From positions 1 through 21,548 of IMG/VR virus record IMGVR_UViG_3300047564_001377: DNA of 21,548 nucleotides; one strand, 5' to 3'. Under the pieces are notes generated by a model, which saw only the letters and a list, made by a program, of their open reading frames with translations, was not told where the DNA came from and did no database searches. Numbering within the stretch: the first letter of the stretch is position 1; every line of letters begins with the position of its first letter. Of the stretch, positions 15,287 to 21,548 are shown in pieces. The position numbers and the translations under genes are program-made. This DNA is from a virus.

Positions 15287-17558
15287 CAACTATACAAACG
15301 CGTATGGTTATAGCGGTGCAACGTACGTTAGTAATGCTGGAGATACAAGCATTTTAACGCTTACAGTTGCCGAATTAATACGAGTTACAACACAGGGCAA
15401 TCCGTTTAGTTTTGACCCCATAATGAATATTTTGAGCAGTCCAACGGTTAGTTGGATTAGTGAGGGTATAAGAGTGGGCGACATTGTACGTATTAGAAAA
15501 TATACGAGTGCTGGGGTGTTAAGCGCAACACACCATGCGAATGTTACAAGCGTAACGGCTACGAATTTAAATCTTGATACGTGGTCGGCTGGGTTGTTTT
15601 ACGACATTTCGGCGAACGAGATAATGGAAGTCGTGCCAGTTGTAAGCGTTGGCGGTGTCCCACGTAGGAGGTCGGATTTGTTACTAGAATTTAACCATGC
15701 GCTAAATAATCAAATTGGTTCTTCTGCAAGTTTAATAGACGGCGAAAAAACACAAATATTTTTTGGACAGGTAAACGATTTAATTGTAAGCGGTGCGCAA
15801 GGAGGTTTCTTAATAGGCAACCAATCAGGGCAATTCTTAGACAATTCCGAAATTGAGTACATCGGTTTAAATGCAGATGGTTTCCACCAATATGAAATTA
15901 GTATAGAATTTGCAAACTCGGGTGTATTTAATCAAGATTGGTTTGCGACTTCCGATTGTTTAAAAGTATTTGTACGCGGACTTTGGGCAAGTAAAGATAA
16001 CGAGGTGTTTAACCGCGCCGAATTTGTATTGGATGAAAGCGCGAATACTGGTTGGTTTAACGAAGCAAATAATATAAGTATTGCAACTGGTGGAAGTGTA
16101 GTGTTACCAATTAGCGAACTAAAGTTTAATACGGTAAATACCGTATCTTTTGAGGTGGATTTAAACGGTACGGATGTTGACGATTTGGCAATCGGAGGGG
16201 TTTATATTTCTACGGATGATAGCTATTACAAGAATAAACCTACAAGCCAAAGTAAGTTAAGTTACCTATTGCCAACTACGGTTATATCCGTAGGTAATAC
16301 ATACACATCAAATAACAACGATGGTGCGGAATGGGATGTTCTTGTTTTTGATATCGATGTTGTTTCGGATGTTGCAACGGTAACGCTAGAGGTTACGTTT
16401 AATAGTGATTTTCAAACGTTCATTGACGCAAGGGATGAAGACCGATTATTTTATATTTGGGCGAAAGTTGGTAACACTAATCATTTAGTATTTTCGGAGC
16501 AATTAAGCAAAGAAATGCCAACAGGGGGGGTGTTGACTATGAATAGTGATTATGGATTTTTAGACCATGCACAAAACGAGGTTACGGCGGTTGGTAATTC
16601 AACTGGATTTGAAGCCGACATTGAAGACGATTTGGCTTATTATGGCACGTTTAATTTAGAGAAATTTAAAACAACATACGAAAATATAAACGTACGTATA
16701 GAAGCTTATAACACTACTACAGATGAACGTTTTACACTTCAACAAACAAACTTTAGCTTTGCAAGTGCAATTTATCAAAGTAGTACGGGTAAATACTTAC
16801 TCAATCAAACTCAAAATATAAATAATGAGTTGTTAAATACCAGCGAAAAAAGAAACGCAGTTGTACAATTAACAGGTGTTGAAGACAGCGAAAGTTACGA
16901 AGTATCGATTTACTATCCGTTTTTAATTAACTGGAAATACTGGCAAAGTTTAACTGGTGTAAATACTGATTTTGCACCTGATTTTAACAATGATTGGTTT
17001 CCGTATGCAAATACGGGAGCGTGGGAGGTAAGAGCAACAATCGTTTTAACTGATAACGGTTTAAATTTTGAACATTCCAACACTTTAGCAATAAATATTT
17101 ATGATGCGAATGATGATGTTGATACTACTATCGTTTTGCGAAAACAATCCGATAATAGCGTGGTTACTTTTATTCCGAAAAACGAGCCGTTGATTATCGA
17201 AACTACTCACGTTTTGAACTCAGGAGTATGGGACTTACAAAAGATTTGGGGACAAATTACGGTTGAGCCATTCGAGAATTCTCCGAGGTGGATGTTATCT
17301 TCAATTATTGATTTTGATAATAATATAAATAATCCTTTGCGACCAATTTCGGGAACACTTTTAAATTTAGACTTTATTTTTCCTAATATTATAAAATTTT
17401 CTTGTAACTTTGATAGTAGTAAATTATCTACGGTAAAAAACGTAAAAATTACGGCGAAAATTAAACAAGGTTTGGAAAATATTGTTACCTTAAATAAACT
17501 TACAACAACAAACGATGATAAAGAAACAACAGAAGACGAACTAAAAATATTAAGTTAA
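15264..17558 (+). CDS. Large baseplate or upper-fibre protein, 764 residues
   Basis: The ATG at 15264 is chosen; a TTG four codons before it (15252) is less likely. The sequence is strand-rich, with many Asn, Thr, Ser and Val and few long helices, as in baseplate and fibre proteins. I see alternating segments that look like beta-sandwich domains (for example around 290-410, with VSFEVDLNGTDVDDLAIGG near 295) and no enzyme motif. It lies between the small coiled-coil gene (23-base overlap) and the fibre gene, which starts at the next base. It probably links the hub to the fibre, or carries host-binding domains. Exact role is unknown. Confidence 0.6.
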   Translation: MPILIENNNYTNAYGYSGATYVSNAGDTSILTLTVAELIRVTTQGNPFSFDPIMNILSSPTVSWISEGIRVGDIVRIRKYTSAGVLSATHHANVTSVTATNLNLDTWSAGLFYDISANEIMEVVPVVSVGGVPRRRSDLLLEFNHALNNQIGSSASLIDGEKTQIFFGQVNDLIVSGAQGGFLIGNQSGQFLDNSEIEYIGLNADGFHQYEISIEFANSGVFNQDWFATSDCLKVFVRGLWASKDNEVFNRAEFVLDESANTGWFNEANNISIATGGSVVLPISELKFNTVNTVSFEVDLNGTDVDDLAIGGVYISTDDSYYKNKPTSQSKLSYLLPTTVISVGNTYTSNNNDGAEWDVLVFDIDVVSDVATVTLEVTFNSDFQTFIDARDEDRLFYIWAKVGNTNHLVFSEQLSKEMPTGGVLTMNSDYGFLDHAQNEVTAVGNSTGFEADIEDDLAYYGTFNLEKFKTTYENINVRIEAYNTTTDERFTLQQTNFSFASAIYQSSTGKYLLNQTQNINNELLNTSEKRNAVVQLTGVEDSESYEVSIYYPFLINWKYWQSLTGVNTDFAPDFNNDWFPYANTGAWEVRATIVLTDNGLNFEHSNTLAINIYDANDDVDTTIVLRKQSDNSVVTFIPKNEPLIIETTHVLNSGVWDLQKIWGQITVEPFENSPRWMLSSIIDFDNNINNPLRPISGTLLNLDFIFPNIIKFSCNFDSSKLSTVKNVKITAKIKQGLENIVTLNKLTTTNDDKETTEDELKILS

Positions 17559-20273
17559 ATGGCTGGAATTAAAATACATCAATACCCATTAGAGCGCACA
17601 AGTATAGGCGATGAAGATTATTACGATATTGACTACTGGACTGGCTCGGGTTATCAATCTGCAAAAATTAAAGGTAGTACGTTAAAAAACGTATTGGGCG
17701 CAAATTACATTGATATTACAACGTATATTTCTGGATATGAGTTAACGGATAAAGATGCGGGTAAATTAATCACAAATTCTAATGCTAATGTTAGGACATT
17801 AGTAATTCCAAGCGGTTTAGCTTTACCAAATAATATGGTAAGTGTAAAAGGTAGGATAGGAATACAACCCGAAACAGGTGTGAATATTACTTTGCCAGAC
17901 GGCTCAATAATTACAGAGCCAAGTCAGTTTACTTGTGAAGCGGACGAAGTTTATATCTTGCATAAATCAGCATTTACAGGCGATGATTATATTTTAGTTT
18001 CCTTGAAAAAATCCGAAAATATAGGCACAAATGATTTAGTAATTTCGGATACTGTTCGCGAGTTGCAAGTTGCTGAAAACGGAACATTCCAAATCGTTAC
18101 AAATGATGCTTTTAGCGCTGGTATTTTTAAAGTAGGAGAAAATAGCAATGAAAGATTTAGTGAAGTACAAATAAATTCCGTAACATTTGAACAAACTATT
18201 GCCGAGCCAAATCCTACAGGTGCTGGTATTCTTGTAGATGTCAATCCAAACGAGTTCGGGATAGAGGGTCGCTCGGACATGGGGGATAGCGGAACAAAAC
18301 GAAATAGATTGTATTTTTCTCCAAATGAGGTTATTTTTGAAAAATCAAATGCTGGTAAATTAACATTCAATAGTCTAGGATCTGTAAACACATTTGAAGA
18401 TTTAAGAGCTACAAAAAAAGGAATAGAATATAGTGCCGATTATTCTGCTAATTTTTCGGTTCGCAGTTTGGTGGATAAGGGTTATGTTGATAGCAAACCT
18501 GATACTAATTTATCCAACTCAAACCTTACCCAAACAGATGCAAATAGGACTTATGATATAGGCACAGGCAATCGAACATTAAAGTTTTTAAGTGGTGCAA
18601 ATGAAAAAGTTAATTTTCATACCGATGGCGGTAATCCAACAATCGAAGCTTTTAAAAGAAATAGTGGTCCAGCTATTAAGGTTAATAAAGTAAGTGGAGC
18701 AGGTAACGCTTTTGAAGTTGTAGGTGGAGATACTTTATTAGAAAGACAATTAGAGCTTAATAGTGTAACAAACGGCTTTCTTATGAACAGGGTTACAACT
18801 CTACAAATGAATAGCATCGCAACACCGAGCACCAACGAACTTGTATTTAATACAGATTTAAATGGTTTATACAGATACAATGGTAGTTCATGGGTTGCTT
18901 TATCAAGTGGTTACGGAATTATAGGAGTTTACTCAGGAAGTGGCAACGGTACGCCAACGTTTTTCGCAGATTTACAAAGTGCATTAGAAACTTGTAAAGC
19001 AATTGGAGGGTATTTTACTGTTAAATTGTTTAGTAATATAACAATAACAAGTGCAATTGAAATATTTAACACTGGTAGCGGTGTTGGTAGAGCATACGCA
19101 CACAGACAAATAACCATTGATTTTAATGGTTTTAGCCTTACCAATGCACAAGCGAATGCAACACATTGTTTGCATATTGAGCCTACTACATCGCCAGGGG
19201 GGTACCAAGAAGTAAGGCTTATAAATGGTAATATTTTTAGGTTGAATAATACTGGTTCGGGTTTAGTTGTGAAAGCAGACAATAGCAGTTTTGGTACTAT
19301 TCAAATGAGTGGAATGTTTATTCACGCTCAAAATTTTGCTAGTGTTTCGATTGATTTAAATCCTAACACTACTGCCGTAGGTGTAAACCGTATTAATGAT
19401 TTAGGAAGTAGTACTATAAGCAACCAAAATGGGTATGGTTTAATCTCAAACAGCCTAACGACAAACCATAAAATTCAAAATTTCAATGTCATTGTTGGTG
19501 GTGGAGATGCTGGAGTTTTTTCTAATAGTGCGGATTTAAATAATTTTACGGTTCGCAACACATCGAATGGGGTGGGATTAACTTTAGGTTTTAATTCTGG
19601 GATTGTCAATACTGCAACAAATTTTAAAGCTTTTAGTAACAGCGGTATAGCAGTACAGGTTAATCAATCTGCTATTGTTGAGCATTTCGACGCTATTTCT
19701 GTTAGCGGAATTGCAGTTAATTCTACCAGTAGTACGGTAATTAACGATTTTACTGCTATAACAGGTAATAATACAGCATTAAATTATGTACCGCAAAATA
19801 ATACAGGCGGTGTAACTAATGGCAGATGCGTTAATAACAGTGCAAATACAACTGTAATATTTTATAATTACAACAAAGCGGACAATATAGAAGCGTTAAA
19901 TAATGGAAGTGGCTACGCTATTGCTAGTGGAAGCAATCAGTCTAACAGACCTAGTGAATTAACTAAATGCAAAGCTACCTCTATTAGTGGGATAGGTGGT
20001 TATTTAGAGGCTTTAAGCGGTGGTTATTCAACTGCTGATAATTGCGAATTTGTAAGTAAACTTAACACTTCTAGCGGTCACGCGTTAAGAGTTGTAACTC
20101 CGGGAACTATTTTATTAACAAAATGTAATTTAAGAGTTACAAACAGCGGTGCAAATGCAATCAACGCAACAAGTGCCGTAACAGTAAACTCCCGATATTG
20201 CACACACAACGATGTTGCAAGTACACCAATAAACGCAAATGTAACAATAGTATCAAGTGGTATAATTTCTTAA
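17559..20273 (+). CDS. Tailspike/tail fibre with beta-helix C-terminal half
   Basis: A 904-residue modular receptor-binding candidate. Residues 1-50 form a short N-terminal anchor-like part (from IHQYPLERTSIGDEDYYDID). A middle module at about 287-312 has EYSADYSANFSVRSLVDKGYV, a pattern shared with many Bacteroidota phage fibres. Residues 405-447 (GFLMNRVTTLQMNSI, then LVFNTDLNGLYRYNGSSW) match a common Bacteroidota fibre and adhesin module. From about 455 to the end the sequence is a repetitive, Asn/Ser/Thr/Gly/Val-rich strand pattern typical of right-handed beta-helices, starting like a pectate lyase fold (SALETCKAIGGYFTVKLF). No catalytic residues can be assigned, so glycan cleavage is only possible. 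No C-type lectin variable region is seen at the C-terminus. Confidence 0.8.
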   Translation: MAGIKIHQYPLERTSIGDEDYYDIDYWTGSGYQSAKIKGSTLKNVLGANYIDITTYISGYELTDKDAGKLITNSNANVRTLVIPSGLALPNNMVSVKGRIGIQPETGVNITLPDGSIITEPSQFTCEADEVYILHKSAFTGDDYILVSLKKSENIGTNDLVISDTVRELQVAENGTFQIVTNDAFSAGIFKVGENSNERFSEVQINSVTFEQTIAEPNPTGAGILVDVNPNEFGIEGRSDMGDSGTKRNRLYFSPNEVIFEKSNAGKLTFNSLGSVNTFEDLRATKKGIEYSADYSANFSVRSLVDKGYVDSKPDTNLSNSNLTQTDANRTYDIGTGNRTLKFLSGANEKVNFHTDGGNPTIEAFKRNSGPAIKVNKVSGAGNAFEVVGGDTLLERQLELNSVTNGFLMNRVTTLQMNSIATPSTNELVFNTDLNGLYRYNGSSWVALSSGYGIIGVYSGSGNGTPTFFADLQSALETCKAIGGYFTVKLFSNITITSAIEIFNTGSGVGRAYAHRQITIDFNGFSLTNAQANATHCLHIEPTTSPGGYQEVRLINGNIFRLNNTGSGLVVKADNSSFGTIQMSGMFIHAQNFASVSIDLNPNTTAVGVNRINDLGSSTISNQNGYGLISNSLTTNHKIQNFNVIVGGGDAGVFSNSADLNNFTVRNTSNGVGLTLGFNSGIVNTATNFKAFSNSGIAVQVNQSAIVEHFDAISVSGIAVNSTSSTVINDFTAITGNNTALNYVPQNNTGGVTNGRCVNNSANTTVIFYNYNKADNIEALNNGSGYAIASGSNQSNRPSELTKCKATSISGIGGYLEALSGGYSTADNCEFVSKLNTSSGHALRVVTPGTILLTKCNLRVTNSGANAINATSAVTVNSRYCTHNDVASTPINANVTIVSSGIIS

Positions 20274-20287
20274 AAAATATATAAAAA

Positions 20288-20692
20288 ATGGCGAATAAAA
20301 TTTGGAATTTCGGAACAGAAAACGGACTAGAAAAAAGGTTAGTTTTAAAAGGTTTTACCTTTATTGAAGATGAATTAATGACTATCTTTTTAAGGGAGGA
20401 ATTATTAGCACCTAATGGGGCAGTAATTAGCCAAAAACCAGCAGATTATCAAGTTATCAAAGGGCAAATCTCTACGGATATAGGAGGGCAACCGCTACCT
20501 AAAAGAAACACAAATGGCGAAATTATCTACCAAGTTGATGAAGAAGGTAATGTTACCGACATTCCAGAAGCAAGAGATAACGCATTTGAAAACATTGTTT
20601 TTTACATTGAGAATAAGGTATTTACAATTTATGAACTTATTGATGCTGGGGTTGTTGAAAGGTTTAAATTAAACGAAAATGCAGAAAACTAA
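20288..20692 (+). CDS. Fibre-associated protein, 134 residues
   Basis: Follows the fibre gene by 14 A/T-rich bases and overlaps the tiny membrane protein gene by 14. The protein begins with MANKIWNFGTENGLEKRLVL and has a mixed strand pattern (QVIKGQISTDIGGQPLP at 54-70). No domain is recognised. A fibre chaperone or attachment role is inferred only from its neighbour. Confidence 0.55.
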   Translation: MANKIWNFGTENGLEKRLVLKGFTFIEDELMTIFLREELLAPNGAVISQKPADYQVIKGQISTDIGGQPLPKRNTNGEIIYQVDEEGNVTDIPEARDNAFENIVFYIENKVFTIYELIDAGVVERFKLNENAEN

Positions 20693-20756
20693 CATTGAAA
20701 GGTGGGCGGAGTTAGCTTTATTTATTATTTTTATTTATTTATTTGTATCTAAATGA
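20679..20756 (+). CDS. Tiny single-pass membrane protein, 25 residues
   Basis: ATG at 20679 lies within the end of the gene before it (14-base overlap), and its TGA (20754-20756) overlaps the next ATG (20753) in ATGA. The product has a polar, charged start (residues 1-11) and one hydrophobic segment (LALFIIFIYLFV, 12-23) ending in SK. Overlaps on both sides and a clear membrane segment suggest that it is translated; without them this size would be noise. Possible roles are a holin-like or regulatory membrane peptide. No family is known. Confidence 0.5.
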   Translation: MQKTNIERWAELALFIIFIYLFVSK

Positions 20757-21169
20757 AAATACTACTAACTAATATCGGTTTGCTATTAATTGCCCTAATT
20801 TTGGCGGTGCTTTTATTTCCTTTTGGGTGGTTACATGGGTTGTTTACTTTGCGCCTTAGTATAGCACGTTTAAGCCATTATTTTTTGACAATCGCGCTAA
20901 GTATTGACCAGATGGGCAATGTTATTTTAGCACCTTTATTTAATGCCATTATGATTAAACGAAACGGTTACAAGTTTGGGGATGAAGATGAAACAATAAG
21001 CTACGTTTTAGGAAGAAACCAAATAACCGAAACTTTGTCAAAATGTGGAAATTTACTTGCAAACTTATTAGATTTGATAGACCCTAATCATTGCGCTAAA
21101 ACTGTTTTAATTGTTTGGCGTAAAGGAAAAAAATACTGTGGCGATAAACCATATTTGAACAAATTTTAA
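20753..21169 (+). CDS. Conserved Bacteroidota phage membrane protein, 138 residues
   Basis: One clear membrane segment at about 4-25 and a second, weaker one around 40-64. Residues 52-65 (DQMGNVILAPLFNA), 73-89 (YKFGDEDETISYVLGRN) and DPNHC (110-114) form a pattern that I recall in many Bacteroidota phages near the tail-fibre or lysis genes, usually annotated as hypothetical. The C-terminal part is basic and likely cytoplasmic or periplasmic. It is translationally coupled to the tiny gene before it. Lysis or entry exclusion are possible; I cannot decide. Confidence 0.65.
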   Translation: MKILLTNIGLLLIALILAVLLFPFGWLHGLFTLRLSIARLSHYFLTIALSIDQMGNVILAPLFNAIMIKRNGYKFGDEDETISYVLGRNQITETLSKCGNLLANLLDLIDPNHCAKTVLIVWRKGKKYCGDKPYLNKF

Positions 21170-21182
21170 TAGTTTTGCATAC

Positions 21183-21509
21183 ATGAACGAGATAAACGAC
21201 TTTACGAAATTAATCCTTAATGAACTGGAGCGAAATCGAACTAGCGTAGAAAATTTAAAATCTAATTTAGATAAAAAATTTGACGATTTGCAACGTGAAT
21301 TTGTTAAAATACAAACAGCGGAAAAAGATTTGCACGAATTAAAACTTTGGCATAAAGAAGTTACTGATACATGGAGCGCAAGGCAAATGAAGGAAGCTAA
21401 AGATGAGATTTATGAGCAGAAAAATAAATGGTCTAAGGCAATCGGTTTATTAATTGCAATTGAAATAATAGTAGGTTTTATAATTTCGTGGATATTAAAG
21501 AAATTTTAA
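21183..21509 (+). CDS. Coiled-coil protein with C-terminal membrane anchor
   Basis: A 108-residue protein: helical, charged residues 1-80 with heptad-like spacing (about 10-50) and a C-terminal hydrophobic segment at about 86-104 (AIGLLIAIEIIVGFIISWI) closed by KKF. This resembles small phage proteins of the XhlA or holin-accessory kind and is common just before an endolysin gene. No endolysin is seen in the window. A -7-like TAGTTTTG lies at 21170-21177, but no matching TTG is at the right distance. Assignment as a lysis-module protein is inference. Confidence 0.6.
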   Translation: MNEINDFTKLILNELERNRTSVENLKSNLDKKFDDLQREFVKIQTAEKDLHELKLWHKEVTDTWSARQMKEAKDEIYEQKNKWSKAIGLLIAIEIIVGFIISWILKKF

Positions 21510-21511
21510 AA

Positions 21512-21548
21512 ATGGAAACGTTTAAAAAATTTGAAGATATTAAAAACC
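21512..21548 (+). CDS. Start of a gene cut by the window edge
   Basis: ATG at 21512, two bases after the stop at 21507-21509, is followed by an open frame METFKKFEDIKN to the end of the window. The start resembles that of Bacteroidota four-helix-bundle proteins (the 23S intervening-sequence or Avd type), which often begin with a similar FxxFEDI segment. Twelve residues are too few for a firm call. Confidence 0.35.
   Translation, partial: METFKKFEDIKN

Noticed and set aside
17987-18391. 134-residue minus-strand ORF inside the fibre gene
   Set aside because: It lies fully within a well-supported gene, has no family features and a composition expected of an antisense shadow; the same holds for the other minus-strand ORFs in the tail genes.
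21170-21177. TAGTTTTG just before the coiled-coil membrane protein
   Set aside because: The nearest TTTG upstream is only 12 bases away, too close for the normal promoter spacing; kept only as a remark in the gene entry.
1-21548. CRISPR array, tRNA or rRNA genes, insertion sequences, attachment sites
   Set aside because: No regularly spaced direct repeats, tRNA-like cloverleaf, transposase or integrase was seen on reading through.

Overview
The window is a late structural gene block of a tailed, long-tailed (siphovirus-type) phage or prophage of a Bacteroidota host, most likely a member of the Flavobacteriia. The evidence is low G+C DNA, A-rich translation starts without strong Shine-Dalgarno sequences, promoter-like sites of the Bacteroidota type (TTG, about 20 bases, TAnnTTTG), and tail-fibre modules typical of phages of this phylum. 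Nothing in the window (no integrase, repressor, replication or host genes) decides between a free phage and a prophage.

Layout. 1-214: end of an upstream gene, a possible 33-residue ORF, a promoter and a structured leader. 215-1703: a small membrane protein, a ParB-like protein and a Mom-family DNA-modification enzyme, as three overlapping genes. 1778-3485: small and large terminase subunits. 3482-4864: the portal gene, on the minus strand and opposed to every other gene; its stop codon overlaps that of the large terminase. 4865-4930: a divergent control region with a Bacteroidota-type promoter and four CGTA motifs exactly 10 bp apart. 4931-6910: HK97-type prohead protease and major capsid protein. 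6922-9420: a small Cys/Lys-rich protein, head-tail connector candidates, the major tail protein with a C-terminal Ig-like domain, and a small basic protein. Hairpin terminators follow the capsid block (7114-7138) and the tail-tube block (9421-9449). 9467-13347: tail completion and chaperone candidates and a 1015-residue tape measure protein. 13347-20692: baseplate/tail hub protein, small coiled-coil protein, large baseplate or upper-fibre protein, a 904-residue beta-helical tailspike/fibre and an accessory protein. 20679-21509: three tightly packed membrane proteins, one only 25 residues long, that could be the start of a lysis or membrane module. 21512-21548: the first 12 codons of another gene.

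Working together: terminase, portal, protease and capsid protein make and fill the head; the connector proteins close it; tail tube, chaperones and tape measure build a tail that may be about 150 nm long; the hub, baseplate and fibre proteins recognise the host. Mom may modify the genome shortly before packaging. Coding is nearly continuous, with many 1-29 bp overlaps that suggest translational coupling. The most unusual points are the inverted portal gene with its own divergent control region, the 13-base sequence shared by the two main promoters, the ParB/Mom pair beside the terminase, and the terminator placed just after each highly expressed structural block.
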